A DNA stretch of 64,000 nt from Gammaproteobacteria bacterium (GCA_018820765.1 JAHJNN010000016.1:62001-126000), one strand, 5' to 3'. Shown: positions 38,372 through 48,636, counted from the first letter of the stretch. The notes: a model not told the origin generated them from the letters alone. Program-made: numbers and translations.

Positions 38372-39400
38372 TCAGAACAGCTCCGCGCCGGGTTCGCCGG
38401 ACGGTGCGATGCCGAGGTGGCGATACGCCAGCGGCGTGGCGATACGACCGCGCGGGGTGCGCTGCAGGTAGCCCTGCTGGATGAGGAAGGGTTCGAGCAC
38501 GTCCTCGATGGTGTCGCGCTCCTCGCCGATTGCGGCGGCGAGGTTGTCCAGCCCGACCGGACCGCCCATGAATTTCTCGACCACCGCCGACAGGAGCTTG
38601 CGGTCCATCACATCGAGCCCGGCCCGGTCCACGTCGAGCATCACCAGCGCCGCATCGGCCACGGCGCCGGTGGCCTGGCCGTCCGCCTTCACTTCGGCGT
38701 AATCGCGCACGCGGCGCAGCAGACGATTGGCGATGCGCGGGGTGCCGCGCGAACGGCGCGCGATTTCCAGCGCGCCGGCCTCGTCCAGGTTCATCTGCAA
38801 GAGGCCCGCCGAACGGTGCACGATGAAGCCGAGCTCTTCCGCCGAATAGAATTCCAGCCTGGCCACGATGCCGAAGCGGTCGCGCAGCGGGTTGGTCAAC
38901 ATGCCGGCGCGGGTGGTCGCGCCGACCAGGGTGAACGGCGGCAGGTCGAGCTTGACCGAGCGCGCCGCCGGGCCTTCGCCGATCATGATGTCGATCTGGA
39001 AATCCTCCAGCGCGGGGTACAGCACCTCTTCCACCACGGGGCTCAGACGATGGATCTCGTCGATGAACAGCACGTCGTGCGGTTCCAGGTTAGTGAGCAA
39101 GGCCGCGAGGTCGCCCGCGCGTTCGAGCACGGGCCCCGAAGTCTGGCGCAGGTTGACCCCCATCTCGCGCGCGATGATGTGCGCCAGCGTGGTCTTGCCC
39201 AAGCCCGGCGGGCCGAACAGCAGCACGTGGTCGAGCGCCTCGCTGCGGTTGCGCGCGGCATGGATGAAGATTTCGAGCTGCTCGCGCGCCTTCGCCTGGC
39301 CGACGTATTCGGCCAGCGTGCGCGGACGCAGCGCACGCTCGATCTGTTCTTCCTGCGGGTTGACGGCGGCGGGGGCGATGAGGCGGTCGGTTTCGATCAT
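38372..39400 (-). CDS. ruvB: Holliday junction helicase motor RuvB
   Basis: The 342-residue AAA+ protein has Walker [15 protein letters not shown], Walker [31 protein letters not shown] and the C-terminal winged helix with [15 protein letters not shown]. It drives branch migration with RuvA. It follows ruvA by 9 bp and precedes ybgC. Confidence 0.97.
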   Translation of the reverse strand: MIETDRLIAPAAVNPQEEQIERALRPRTLAEYVGQAKAREQLEIFIHAARNRSEALDHVLLFGPPGLGKTTLAHIIAREMGVNLRQTSGPVLERAGDLAALLTNLEPHDVLFIDEIHRLSPVVEEVLYPALEDFQIDIMIGEGPAARSVKLDLPPFTLVGATTRAGMLTNPLRDRFGIVARLEFYSAEELGFIVHRSAGLLQMNLDEAGALEIARRSRGTPRIANRLLRRVRDYAEVKADGQATGAVADAALVMLDVDRAGLDVMDRKLLSAVVEKFMGGPVGLDNLAAAIGEERDTIEDVLEPFLIQQGYLQRTPRGRIATPLAYRHLGIAPSGEPGAELF

Positions 39401-39409
39401 GGGTGAATC

Positions 39410-39988
39410 TTACCCCTTGGACAGCAACTTCAGCGCCTGGCGGATCGCATCCGACACAGGAAGATCAGCGGGCAGCTTCTGCATCGCCAGCCCTGTTTCC
39501 TTGTCGTTGTAGCCCAATGCCAGCAAGGCTTGGCGCACGTCGTCCGACACGCTGCTCTCGCCCGCCACCGCGGAAATCGCGCCGGCAAACACGGGCTTGC
39601 CCTTGAGTTCGAGCAGCAGGCGCTCGGCGGTTTTCTTGCCGATACCCGGAACCTTGACGATGCGGCCGATCTCCTGCGCGGCGATCGCCGCCGCCAGGTC
39701 GTTGACCGACAGCCCGGACAACACCGACAGCGCAGTCTTGGCGCCGATGCCGGACACCTTCAGCAGCTCGCGGAACGCCGCACGCTCGGTCTCGCTGCCG
39801 AATCCGTACAGCAGGTGCGCATCCTCGCGGATCGCCAGATGGGTGAGCAGGCTGACCTTTTCGCCGATTGCAGGCAAGTTGTAGAAGGTGCTCATCGGCA
39901 CGTCGATTTCGTAGCCGACGCCGTTCACGTCGACCAGCACCTGGGGTGGCTGTTTGGCAGCGAGCGTGCCGCAAATACGTCCGATCAT
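39410..39988 (-). CDS. ruvA: Holliday junction binding protein RuvA
   Basis: The 192-residue protein starts [21 protein letters not shown], with HhH motifs in [19 protein letters not shown] and [19 protein letters not shown] and a C-terminal RuvB-binding domain. Its ATG lies 13 bp after the UbiA-like gene. Confidence 0.96.
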   Translation of the reverse strand: MIGRICGTLAAKQPPQVLVDVNGVGYEIDVPMSTFYNLPAIGEKVSLLTHLAIREDAHLLYGFGSETERAAFRELLKVSGIGAKTALSVLSGLSVNDLAAAIAAQEIGRIVKVPGIGKKTAERLLLELKGKPVFAGAISAVAGESSVSDDVRQALLALGYNDKETGLAMQKLPADLPVSDAIRQALKLLSKG

Positions 39989-40001
39989 TTGGCGCGACCG
40001 A

Positions 40002-40961
40002 TCATGGGAAATCTCCAGACGACAACAGAATAGCCGCAAGCAGCAAGGGCTGCGCATGCGCAGCGAACAGCGTGAGCCTGATCGCCGGCGCAAGGCGCTC
40101 GGGGGTGGCGGAAAAACGCAGCAACTGGCGCGCCGCCACGCCGGCGGGCAACAGCGCGGCCAGTGCCACGAGCGAGGCGAGCGGCAGCGCGTCGGACAAG
40201 ACGCCGCCCAACAAGCTCAGCGCGGCCAGCAGCAGAATCAGGCTATAGCCCCACGCGGCGGCCGCGGGCTGCAACCGCGCCACCCAGTGGAGCTTGCCGC
40301 TGGCGCGGTCGGCCTCGCGATCGGGAAACTGGTTGATGTAGAGCACGCCGGCAACCAGCAGCGCAAAAGGCGCGCCCGCCAGCCAGGGCAGCGGCGCGAA
40401 CGCGCCGCGTTGCGCGTAGTCCGCACCCGCGACGACAAGCAGGAAACCTGCCGCCACGCACAGCTCGCCGACGCCGCGGCTGTTCAATTGCAGCGGCGGC
40501 GCAGAATAGGCCCAGCCGATGGCGAGGCCGGCGAGGCCGATCCAGAACAAGCCGGCCCCGGCCACGCTGAGCAGCCACAGCCCGCCAGCGATGGTGACGG
40601 CGAACAGCGCCACGGCAAGGCCCAGCACCTGGCGTGGGGTCAGCACGCCGTTCTGGATGAAGCGGCTGCCGCCGGTGTAGGGATAGATCCGTTGCGTATT
40701 GCGCGCGTCGCTGCCGTTCAGATGATCGCAGTAATCGTTGAGCACATTGATGCCGGCGTGCGCCAGCATGGTCAGCGACAGCGTGGCCAGCGCGCGCCCC
40801 CAGCCGAACGCTGCGCCGTCCGCGTCAGCCGTGGCAAAACCCAGCAGACAGCCGGCCAGCGTGATGCTGAGAAAGGCAGGGCGCGTGGCCAGCAGGTAGC
40901 GCACAAACGGATTGGCCAGGCGTTCGCGCGAAGGCTCACAAGGCGATGGGGCGGGGCTCAT
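40002..40961 (-). CDS. UbiA-family prenyltransferase (MenA-like)
   Basis: The 319-residue protein has about eight membrane helices and the two Asp-rich motifs of UbiA enzymes: [14 protein letters not shown] (NDxxD) and [17 protein letters not shown] (DxxxD). [14 protein letters not shown] and [17 protein letters not shown] point towards the 1,4-dihydroxy-2-naphthoate polyprenyltransferase (MenA) branch. Because coq7 shows that the cell makes ubiquinone, the real acceptor is open. It lies between ruvC (4-base overlap) and ruvA, an unusual guest in the ruv operon. Confidence 0.85.
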   Translation of the reverse strand: MSPAPSPCEPSRERLANPFVRYLLATRPAFLSITLAGCLLGFATADADGAAFGWGRALATLSLTMLAHAGINVLNDYCDHLNGSDARNTQRIYPYTGGSRFIQNGVLTPRQVLGLAVALFAVTIAGGLWLLSVAGAGLFWIGLAGLAIGWAYSAPPLQLNSRGVGELCVAAGFLLVVAGADYAQRGAFAPLPWLAGAPFALLVAGVLYINQFPDREADRASGKLHWVARLQPAAAAWGYSLILLLAALSLLGGVLSDALPLASLVALAALLPAGVAARQLLRFSATPERLAPAIRLTLFAAHAQPLLLAAILLSSGDFP

Positions 40962-41476
40962 ACCAGCCGCCCGCCTTTGACGCGATAGCCTGCGGTGGAG
41001 TGCGCGCCCAGCCGGCTGCCGTGCGCGTGGGTGATGGCACAGGCGAGCGCGTCGGCGGCGTCGGCGGTGGGCGCGACAGGGAGCGCCAGCAGGCGCTTGA
41101 CCATCTCCTGCACCTGCTCCTTGGCGGCCTTGCCGTGGCCGACCACGGCCTGCTTGATCTGCAGCGCAGTGTATTCCGCCACCGTCAGCTCGTTGCTTAC
41201 CGCGGCGCAGATCGCCGCACCGCGCGCCTGCCCGAGCAGCAGCGTCGACTGCGGGTTGACGTTGACGAAGACGATTTCGACTGCGCAGGTATCGGGCTGG
41301 TAGGTGCCGATCACCTCGTTCAGCCCGGCGAACAGCACACCCAGCCGTTGCGGCAGGCTGCCCTCGCCACTCTTGATCACGCCGCTGGCGACGTAGGCCA
41401 GCTTCTGGCCGGTCTGTTCGATCACGCCGAAGCCGGTGAGGCGCAGACCGGGATCGATGCCCAGTATGCGGCTCAA
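40958..41476 (-). CDS. ruvC: Crossover junction endodeoxyribonuclease RuvC
   Basis: About 172 residues, with catalytic acids in [23 protein letters not shown] and [15 protein letters not shown]. It resolves Holliday junctions. The TTG at 41476 gives the family start ([10 protein letters not shown]) and overlaps the stop of the DUF5615 gene as TTGA; alternative upstream GTG 41482 or ATG 41494 would overlap more. Insertion of the toxin pair upstream may have altered its native start and made translation depend on the toxin gene. Confidence 0.92.
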   Translation of the reverse strand: MSRILGIDPGLRLTGFGVIEQTGQKLAYVASGVIKSGEGSLPQRLGVLFAGLNEVIGTYQPDTCAVEIVFVNVNPQSTLLLGQARGAAICAAVSNELTVAEYTALQIKQAVVGHGKAAKEQVQEMVKRLLALPVAPTADAADALACAITHAHGSRLGAHSTAGYRVKGGRLV

Positions 41477-41766
41477 GGCCACAACTCGACACACGTCGCG
41501 CCTGCTGCAAACGCTTCGCGAATGGCGTCCCGACGGTCAGTCAATAAGCGCAGCACTTCGGACTTGTCTGGGTTGTTGATACGCAGCCACAACACGGCTG
41601 GCGGTGCGCCGCGGGTAAGGCTCAAATCGTAAAAATCCGCATCACGCGTCACCAGCACATAGTCGTGCTGGCCAGCGTGCTGCCACACCTGACTCGATCC
41701 CGGATAGGCTTCCTGCAAAAAAGGCACAAGACGTCTGGACAGGTTTTCGTCAAGCAGCAGCTTCAT
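41473..41766 (-). CDS. DUF5615 PIN-like toxin candidate, possibly internally deleted
   Basis: The 97-residue protein starts [18 protein letters not shown] and has [27 protein letters not shown], the DUF5615 PIN-like pattern. Between PGSSQVW and [11 protein letters not shown] the usual dozen or so residues (a helix with an acidic residue in the family) seem absent, so it may be shortened and weak. It pairs with the DUF433 gene (4-base overlap) and is coupled to ruvC. Confidence 0.8.
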   Translation of the reverse strand: MKLLLDENLSRRLVPFLQEAYPGSSQVWQHAGQHDYVLVTRDADFYDLSLTRGAPPAVLWLRINNPDKSEVLRLLTDRRDAIREAFAAGATCVELWP

Positions 41767-41987
41767 CCGTGCACCGATGCAAGCTGACGCTCCCGGTCTG
41801 CCGCAAAGGCGAGACAAGCCAGAATATCGTCGGCATCGAGCTCAGGAAAATCGGCACGAATTGCCTCGTGGGTCTTTCCTGCCGCCAGCATCTCAAGCAC
41901 ATCGTAGACCGTTATTCTGAGCCCGCGAATACAGGGTTTGCCGCCGCGCTTGCCTGGCTCGGAAGTGATACGACCGTGGTAATCCAT
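41763..41987 (-). CDS. DUF433 antitoxin candidate
   Basis: The 74-residue protein matches DUF433: GRITSEPGKRGGKPCIRGLRITVYDVLEMLAAGKT and ADFPELDADDILACLAFAAD. It has a helix-turn-helix-like fold and regularly precedes DUF5615 genes as a presumed antitoxin. The start ATGGATTACC is preceded by AGAAGGGG. Confidence 0.88.
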   Translation of the reverse strand: MDYHGRITSEPGKRGGKPCIRGLRITVYDVLEMLAAGKTHEAIRADFPELDADDILACLAFAADRERQLASVHG

Positions 41988-42020
41988 GCGCGACCCCTTC
42001 TCTGGATTTGGCTTGCGATT

Positions 42021-42752
42021 TTACTCCGGCAATACGGCGTTGGTGTAGACCTCCTGCACGTCGTCGAGGCTTTCGAGCGCGTCCAGGATTTTCTGCATCT
42101 TCGCCGCGTCGTCACCGGCGAGTTCGGTCTCGGTCTCGGGACGCATGGTGATCTCGGCGACCGCTGGCTTGAAGCCGACTTTTTCCAATGCCTCCTTCAC
42201 CGCCTCGAAGGCCTTGGGGTCGGGCGAGGTCAGCACCTCGATCGAGCCGTCCTCGTTGGGGATGATGTCGTCGGCGCCGGCGTCGAGCGCGGCTTCCATC
42301 ACCGCCTCCTCGCTCGCGCCCGGCTCCAGGATGATCTGGCCACAGTGCTTGAACTGGAACGCCACGCAGCCGTCGGTGCCCATGTTGCCGCCGTGCTTGA
42401 CGAAGGCGTGGCGGACGTCGGCAACGGTGCGCGTCTTGTTGTCGGTGAGACAGTCGACCATCACCGCGACGCCGCCGATGCCGTAGCCTTCGTAGCGCGC
42501 TTCCTCATAGTTCACGCCTTCGAGCTGACCGGTGCCGCGCTTGATCGCATTCTCGATGTTGTCCTTCGGCAACGACTCGGCCTTGCCCTTCTCGATCGCC
42601 AGCCGCAGCCGCGGGTTCATCGCGGGGTCTCCGCCGCCCATTTTGGCGGCCACGGTGATTTCCTTGATAAGCTTGGTGAATATCTTGCCGCGCTTGGCAT
42701 CCTGGCGCCCCTTGCGGTGCTGGATGTTGGCCCATTTCGAATGTCCTGCCAT
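42021..42752 (-). CDS. yebC: YebC/PmpR-family transcriptional regulator
   Basis: The 243-residue protein has the YebC start [20 protein letters not shown], then [20 protein letters not shown] and [19 protein letters not shown]. Family members act in transcription and, as recently shown for some, in translation through proline stretches. It usually precedes ruvC; here the DUF433/DUF5615 pair lies between them. The start is fixed by the invariant N-terminus. Confidence 0.95.
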   Translation of the reverse strand: MAGHSKWANIQHRKGRQDAKRGKIFTKLIKEITVAAKMGGGDPAMNPRLRLAIEKGKAESLPKDNIENAIKRGTGQLEGVNYEEARYEGYGIGGVAVMVDCLTDNKTRTVADVRHAFVKHGGNMGTDGCVAFQFKHCGQIILEPGASEEAVMEAALDAGADDIIPNEDGSIEVLTSPDPKAFEAVKEALEKVGFKPAVAEITMRPETETELAGDDAAKMQKILDALESLDDVQEVYTNAVLPE

Positions 42753-42773
42753 GTCGATTCCAACGCAAAAATA

Positions 42774-43787
42774 ATGCGCGATTCTAGCATTTCGGCCCCC
42801 TCCCTCCGCTTCGGCATCGACCTCGGCGGCACCAAAATCGAACTCGTCGCGCTCGACGCCACCGGCCGCGAAGTCCTGCGCCGCCGCGTGCCGACCCCGC
42901 AGAACGATTACCTCGCCACCGTGGCCGCGGTCGCCGCGCTGGTGCATCAGGCCGAGTTCGAACTCGGGCGGAGCGGCAGCGTCGGCATCGGCACCCCCGG
43001 CGCCATTTCGCCCGCGAGCGGCCGGATGAAGAACTGCAACTCGACCTGCCTCAACGGCCAGCCCTTGCAGGAAGACCTCGAACGCGCGCTGAATCGAAAT
43101 GTGCGGCTCGCCAACGACGCCAACTGCTTTGCGCTGTCGGAAGCCACCGACGGCGCCGCCGCCGGAGTGGATACGGTCTTCGGCGTGATCCTCGGCACCG
43201 GCGTCGGCGGCGGCGTGGTGGTACGCGGCCATGTGCTGAATGGCGCCAACGCCATCGCCGGCGAATGGGGACACAGCCCCCTGCCCTACTTCCAATTCGC
43301 CCACACCCAGGCCGACCGCAACGGCACCGGCCAGCATCCCGCCACCGGCGAAGCCATCCTGCATCCCTGGCCGAGCCCGCGCGAACTCGACGCCGCGGTT
43401 GCCTGCTACTGCGGCAAAAAAGGCTGCATCGAAACCTGGCTGTCGGGCTCGGCGCTGGCCGCCGACCACGTGCGCTACGGCGGCGAGGAGCTTCCCGCGC
43501 ACGAGATCGTGCAACTGGCGAACGCGGGTTACGGCCCCTGCAGCGCGACGCTGGCGCGCTACGAGGAACGGCTGGCGCGGGCGCTCGCCGGCGTCATCAA
43601 CCTGATCGACCCCGACGTCATCGTGCTCGGCGGCGGGCTCTCCAACATCGACCGCCTGTACGACACCGTGCCGCGCCTGTGGCCGCGCTATGTGTTTACC
43701 GATCGCGTCGACACGAAGCTGGTGCCGCCGCAACACGGCGATTCCAGCGGGGTGCGCGGCGCGGCGTGGTTGTGGAACGATCAATAA
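42774..43787 (+). CDS. ROK-family sugar kinase (fructokinase/NagK-like)
   Basis: The 337-residue protein has the phosphate-binding [16 protein letters not shown], the catalytic region [25 protein letters not shown] and the ROK zinc motif [18 protein letters not shown] kinases of this type phosphorylate fructose, glucose or N-acetylglucosamine; the substrate cannot be read from sequence. It is divergent from yebC with a 21-bp gap, so promoters overlap. Confidence 0.9.
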   Translation: MRDSSISAPSLRFGIDLGGTKIELVALDATGREVLRRRVPTPQNDYLATVAAVAALVHQAEFELGRSGSVGIGTPGAISPASGRMKNCNSTCLNGQPLQEDLERALNRNVRLANDANCFALSEATDGAAAGVDTVFGVILGTGVGGGVVVRGHVLNGANAIAGEWGHSPLPYFQFAHTQADRNGTGQHPATGEAILHPWPSPRELDAAVACYCGKKGCIETWLSGSALAADHVRYGGEELPAHEIVQLANAGYGPCSATLARYEERLARALAGVINLIDPDVIVLGGGLSNIDRLYDTVPRLWPRYVFTDRVDTKLVPPQHGDSSGVRGAAWLWNDQ

Positions 43788-45110
43788 TCAGTGCAGCTTG
43801 ATCCTCGCCCGCGTCGGCGTGCTGATGAAATGGGCGTAGGTGGTGAGTGAGGTCTTGATCCAGCCGTGCAGCGCGATCTCGTGCATCTTGTGCAGCGACC
43901 AGTACACCAGGCGCGCAAGGGTGCCTTCGATCATGATGCTGCCGCCGGTCAACGCGCCCATCAGGTTGCCGACCGGGGTGAAGCGGCCGAGCGCGACCAG
44001 CGAACCGTAGTCGCGGTAGACATACTCGGGCAGCGGCTTGCCGTGGAAGCGGCGGCAGATCGACTTCACCAGCATCGCGGCTTGCTGGTGCGCGGCCTGC
44101 GCACGCGGCGGCACGAAGCCGGTGCCGTCCGGCAAGGCACAGGCCGCGCAATCGCCGAACGCAAAAATGTTGTCGTCGCGCGTGGTCTGCAGCGTCGGCC
44201 GCACCACCAGCTGGTTGATGCGGTTGGTTTCCAGGCCGTCGATGTCCTTCAGGAAATCCGGCGCCTTGATGCCGGCCGACCACACCATCATGCTCGCCGG
44301 GATAAATTGGCCGTCGGCGGTAAGCATGCCGTCGGGGCGCACCTCGACGATGCGCTCCTTGGTGTGCATTTCCACCCCCAGCTCGGCCAGACGCTCTGCC
44401 GCTGCGGCCGACAGGCGCGGCGGCAGCCCCGGCAGGATGCGGTCGGAGGCTTCGACGAGGAGCAGCTTCAGGCTCTTGTCGGGCTCGATGTTGTCCATGC
44501 CGTAGGCCGACAGCTCGCGCGTGGTGTCGTGCAGTTCGGCGGCGAGTTCGACGCCGGTGGCGCCGGCGCCGACGATGCCGACGGTGAGCTGGCCGGGTGC
44601 GACGGCCTCGGCCTGGGTGTTGGCGCGCAGGCAGGCGTTGATGTGGCGGCGATGGAATTCGCGCGCCTGCTCGGGGGTATCGAGCATGATGCAGTATTCC
44701 TTCACCCCCGGCACGCCGAAGTCGTTGCCGACCGAGCCCACCGCGATGATCAGCGTGTCGTAGTGAAAGCTGCGGCGCGGGATGATCTCGACGCCGTTTT
44801 CATCCAACGTCGGAGCCACGCTGACTTCCTGGCGCGCGCGGTCGAGGCCGTCCATGCGGCCGAGGCGGAAGGTGAAATGGTGCCAGTGCCCCTGCGCCAG
44901 GTATTCGAGGCGCTCGGCATAGGAATCGAGGCTGCCCGCCGCGACTTCGTACAGCAAGGGTTTCCACAGGTGCGAGGGCGAGGCGTCGATCAGGGTGATG
45001 TGCGCGTGCCTGCCCTTGCCGAGTTTGTTGCCCAGCCGGGTGGCCAGTTCCAGCCCACCCGCGCCGCCGCCCACGATGACGATTTCATGCCCCTGCCGTT
45101 CCGCTGTCAC
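43788..45110 (-). CDS. ndh: Type II NADH:quinone dehydrogenase
   Basis: About 440 residues. FAD-binding HEIVIVGGGAGGLELATRLG, NADH-binding VGIVGAGATGVELAAELHDT and the C-terminal IFAFGDCAAC fit NDH-2; the last 60 residues have an amphipathic membrane anchor (GRFTPVGNLMGALTGGSIMIEG). It oxidises NADH without proton pumping. The GTG at 45110 has AGGGG seven bases before it and gives the family start; the frame stays open upstream through remnant DNA, which I do not include. Confidence 0.92.
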   Translation of the reverse strand: MTAERQGHEIVIVGGGAGGLELATRLGNKLGKGRHAHITLIDASPSHLWKPLLYEVAAGSLDSYAERLEYLAQGHWHHFTFRLGRMDGLDRARQEVSVAPTLDENGVEIIPRRSFHYDTLIIAVGSVGNDFGVPGVKEYCIMLDTPEQAREFHRRHINACLRANTQAEAVAPGQLTVGIVGAGATGVELAAELHDTTRELSAYGMDNIEPDKSLKLLLVEASDRILPGLPPRLSAAAAERLAELGVEMHTKERIVEVRPDGMLTADGQFIPASMMVWSAGIKAPDFLKDIDGLETNRINQLVVRPTLQTTRDDNIFAFGDCAACALPDGTGFVPPRAQAAHQQAAMLVKSICRRFHGKPLPEYVYRDYGSLVALGRFTPVGNLMGALTGGSIMIEGTLARLVYWSLHKMHEIALHGWIKTSLTTYAHFISTPTRARIKLH

Positions 45111-45231
45111 GATATGCCCCTGTTGTCGCAATCCCTTGATGATAGCCGGAACATTAGCATCCGCTTCTATTGATTGTGCGATCGCCGGTGACGACTCGGT
45201 GTCGGCGAGGTGCTGGTGCTGGTGCTGGGGG

Positions 45232-45372
45232 GACATTCTGGGCGGACGCGGCAGGCGCCGCGAAGGCGCGGTCGAGGCGATAGCGAAGTCCGCCGCGCGC
45301 GTGATCGGCAGCCAGATCGGGCGCGCGCTTATCCGCGGCGTGCTGGGGAGTTTGTTCGGGGGCAAGCGCTAA
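45232..45372 (+). pseudogene. Remnant of a DUF853 (HerA-like ATPase, YjgR) gene, last 46 codons
   Basis: The frame ending at the TAA (45370-45372) encodes GGRGRRREGAVEAIAKSAAR, then VIGSQIGRALIRGVLGSLFG and GKR, the typical C-terminal end of DUF853 proteins. Nothing of the roughly 450 upstream residues is left; the ndh gene begins directly before it on the other strand. It is therefore a dead 3' end left by a deletion or rearrangement. Confidence 0.72.
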
Positions 45373-45379
45373 CGCGCAT

Positions 45380-45455
45380 GTAGGAGGGCCGCCCTCGGCC
45401 CGATGCCGTGGAGCTTGCACCGGTGCGAAAATCGCGGCGAGGGCGCCGCTCCTAC
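45380..45455. repeat. Dispersed palindromic repeat, GTAGGAG family (copy 2)
   Basis: GTAGGAGGGCCGCCCTCGGC at 45380 and GCGGCGAGGGCGCCGCTCCTAC ending at 45455 are imperfect inverses; GCACCGGTGC forms the centre. It resembles the element at 5643-5728 and lies between the DUF853 remnant and trpC. Confidence 0.8.
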
Positions 45456-45477
45456 ACGCCTTTTGCTTGAGGCCGGT

Positions 45478-46298
45478 TCAGGCGAACAGCCGCGCGAGTT
45501 CTGCGCCCGGGTCGTCCGCACGCATGAAGGCCTCGCCCACCAGAAACGCGTTGACGCCCTGGCTGCGCATCTTGGCGACGTCGGCCGGCGCGAGGATGCC
45601 GGATTCGGTGATGACGATGCGCTCGCCACCGATTTTAGGCAGCAGCGTCAGCGTGGTGTCGAGTTTCACCTCGAAGGTACGCAGGTTGCGGTTGTTGATG
45701 CCCTGCAAGGGCGTCGTCAGCTGCAGCGCGGCGTCGAGTTCTTCGGCGTTGTGGGACTCCACCAGCACCGCCATGCCCAGTTCGTGCGCCAGCGCTTCCA
45801 GCGCCTGCATGTGCCTTAAGTCAAATGCGTCACCCTCTCCCCTCAAGGGAGAGGGGGCAAACGCGGCGACGATCAGCAGAATGCAGTCCGCCCCCATCGA
45901 GCGCGCTTCGTAGACCTGGTAGGGATCGATGATGAAATCCTTGCGCAGCACCGGCAGGCTGCACGCGGCGCGCGCCTGCATCAGGTACTTGGCGCTGCCC
46001 TGGAAATAGTCGTGGTCGGTGAGCACCGACAGGCATGCGGCGCCGCCCACTTCGTAGCTGGCGGCGATCTCGGCCGGATGGAAGTCGGGACGGATCACGC
46101 CTTTCGAGGGGCTGGCCTTCTTGATTTCGGCGATGACTGCGGGCTGCCCGGCGGCGAGCTTGGCGCGCAGGGCGCCGACGAAATCGCGCGGCGGTAGGGT
46201 GGCCTCGGCACGCGCGCGCATCTCGCCCAGCGGCACAGCCTCCATTCCGGCGTCGATTTCAGTGCGCTTGGTGGCGAGGATCTTTTCCAGGATGTCGC

Positions 46299-46302
<4 letters not shown>
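45478..46302 (-). CDS. trpC: Indole-3-glycerol phosphate synthase
   Basis: The 274-residue TIM-barrel protein has [53 protein letters not shown] and ITESGI. It closes the indole ring in tryptophan synthesis. Between CILLIVAA and the next helix ([11 protein letters not shown]) stands [17 protein letters not shown], a dozen or so residues longer than usual, encoded by a palindromic repeat (45833-45855). It overlaps trpD by four bases. Confidence 0.95.
45833..45855. repeat. Palindromic repeat inserted in frame within trpC
   Basis: CCCTCTCCC and GGGAGAGGG are perfect 9-bp inverses around CTCAA. Flanks GTCACC and GGCAA match the intergenic copy at 23043-23085. On the coding strand it gives PSPLRGEG. 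The trpC frame stays open through it. Confidence 0.88.
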
Positions 46303-47314
<1,012 letters not shown>

Positions 47315-47318
<4 letters not shown>

Positions 47319-47884
47319 GCCCGCTCCTTCAGGAAGTTCGCCAGCATGGCGTGGCCGTGTTCGGTGAGGATGGATTCGGGATGGAACTGCACGCCCTCCA
47401 CCAGCAGCGTCTTGTGGCGCACCCCCATGATCTCGCCGTCATCGGTCCACGCGGTGATTTCCAGGCAATCCGGCAGCGATTCGCGCTCGATCACCAGCGA
47501 GTGGTAGCGGGTGGCGCGGAAAGGATTGGGCAGGCCCTTGAATACGCCCGTGTCGGTGTGGTGGATCATCGAGGTCTTGCCGTGCATCAGCTCCTTGGCG
47601 CGCACGATCCTGCCGCCGAAGGCCTGGCCGATGCTCTGATGGCCGAGGCAGACGCCGAGGATGGGCACCTTGCCGGCGAATTCCCGGATCAGCGGCACCG
47701 ACACCCCTGCCTCGTTGGGCGTGCAGGGGCCGGGCGAGACGACGATGTGGTCGGGCTTCATGGCGGCGATGCCGGCGAGGTCGATTTCGTCGTTGCGGAC
47801 GACCCTGACGTCCTCGCCCAGCTCGCCGAAATACTGCACGAGGTTGTAGGTGAAGCTGTCGTAGTTGTCGATCATCAGCAGCAT
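47315..47884 (-). CDS. trpG: Anthranilate synthase glutamine amidotransferase component
   Basis: The 189-residue class I amidotransferase starts [19 protein letters not shown] and has the nucleophile in [17 protein letters not shown] and the His-Glu pair in [14 protein letters not shown]. It supplies ammonia to TrpE. trpE is not in the window. The island's left repeat ends about 50 bp upstream of the ATG, so the native promoter region is displaced. Confidence 0.96.
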
Positions 47885-47932
47885 AAAACCTGTAACCCCT
47901 TGAAATATAAAGGGGCCAAGCCTGCCCCGCTG

Positions 47933-47964
47933 ATTTGGTACCCGGAAATGTACCCGGTTTTTTC
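47933..47964. repeat. Left attachment-site repeat (attL candidate)
   Basis: The repeat ATTTGGTACCCGG-A-AATGTACCCGG and a TTTTTTC end matches 57668-57699 except for one base. Beyond it, GGTACCCC and CCGGGTACCC continue the GTACCCGG motif towards 47995. It lies about 50 bp upstream of the trpG start. Confidence 0.82.
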
Positions 47965-48154
47965 GTTGGTACCCCGCTCCGGGTACCCATTGGATAAGAA
48001 GAATTTTACCCCATTGCCGCCGCCTTGCCGGGAGTGTTTTAACACGGGATGCCGGGCGAAAATCCCGGCGCTTGGCCGGAAGTTTTACCCCCCGTGAAAC
48101 CACTTCGCGTAGTCGGCACACTGAGGCATCGATCATTTCAGAAAAGGAAACGAC

Positions 48155-48310
48155 ATGCCGCGCCACTTCAAACCCGACCCGTACAACGGCTTCAGGGACG
48201 ACCGCGAGCGTCGGCTGGCGCTCAATGCCCGAGCCTGTTATATGGCCTTGGCCTGCGTGGCTTCTCGCTTGATAGTGATAATCGGCTTGATATTGGGCCT
48301 ATACCGCTAA
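48155..48310 (+). CDS. Small predicted membrane protein
   Basis: The 51-residue protein has a charged N-terminus ([20 protein letters not shown]) and one C-terminal hydrophobic helix (about residues 29-50, with [12 protein letters not shown]). AAGGAAA lies six bases before the ATG. It is the only plus-strand gene seen in the island. I recognise no family; phage-encoded small membrane proteins can act in superinfection exclusion or lysis, but nothing here decides that. Confidence 0.6.
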   Translation: MPRHFKPDPYNGFRDDRERRLALNARACYMALACVASRLIVIIGLILGLYR

Positions 48311-48335
48311 CGCTGTGTAATCCGCTCGCAGGTAA

Positions 48336-48536
48336 TCACCGTAGGCCGCGCCCCTGTAGCGCATCACGAATGATGCGCTGTTCGGCCATTTCGACCTGCT
48401 CGGCGAGGCACAGCGAAAGCTCTCCGGGTTCATCCGCGAAGGCTTCGGCCATTTCCAACATGATCCCGATTTCGTCAGGCGTGAGGCTGGGGAAGATGGC
48501 GTTGAGTCGGGTTGCGAGGTTGGGCTGAACAAACAT
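48336..48536 (-). CDS. Hypothetical protein, phage-island
   Basis: The 66-residue protein starts MFVQPNLATRLNAIFPSLTP and is acidic and helical (EIGIMLEMAEAFADEPGELSL). AGGGAG is nine bases upstream of the ATG. The N-terminal coiled segment and content resemble no family I can name. It lies downstream of the structured RNA and terminator at 48637-48740, so it needs its own promoter or readthrough. Confidence 0.55.
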   Translation of the reverse strand: MFVQPNLATRLNAIFPSLTPDEIGIMLEMAEAFADEPGELSLCLAEQVEMAEQRIIRDALQGRGLR

Positions 48537-48612
48537 TTTGCGGCTCCCTGTGCGTGGCGGAATTGCCATGCGGACAGCATCGCAAGCACCGCGCCGACGC
48601 GCAAGATGAACG

Positions 48613-48629
48613 GCTACCACGGTGGTAGC
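48613..48629. promoter_or_regulatory. 17-bp perfect palindrome
   Basis: GCTACCAC-G-GTGGTAGC is a perfect dyad between the RNA terminator and the 66-residue protein gene. It could be an operator for an island regulator or a small hairpin in the leader of that gene. Confidence 0.45.
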
Positions 48630-48636
48630 GGAAGCC

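Noticed and set aside
44995..45231. Longer plus-strand gene ending in the DUF853-like tail
   Set aside because: Upstream of 45232 the frame is antisense to ndh and shows no DUF853 similarity; only the tail is a remnant.
45111..45365. N-terminal extension of ndh
   Set aside because: The extra residues are Pro/Arg/Ser-rich and antisense to the DUF853 remnant; the GTG at 45110 has a good ribosome site and the family start.
47885..48166. N-terminally extended trpG, or a trp leader peptide
   Set aside because: The extension would run through the attachment repeat and has no conserved residues; [10 protein letters not shown] is the family start. No Trp-rich leader ORF with an attenuator was seen.
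48049..48528. Plus-strand ORF antisense to the small island gene at 48336
   Set aside because: It crosses the 51-residue gene in another frame, lacks a ribosome site and has shadow composition.
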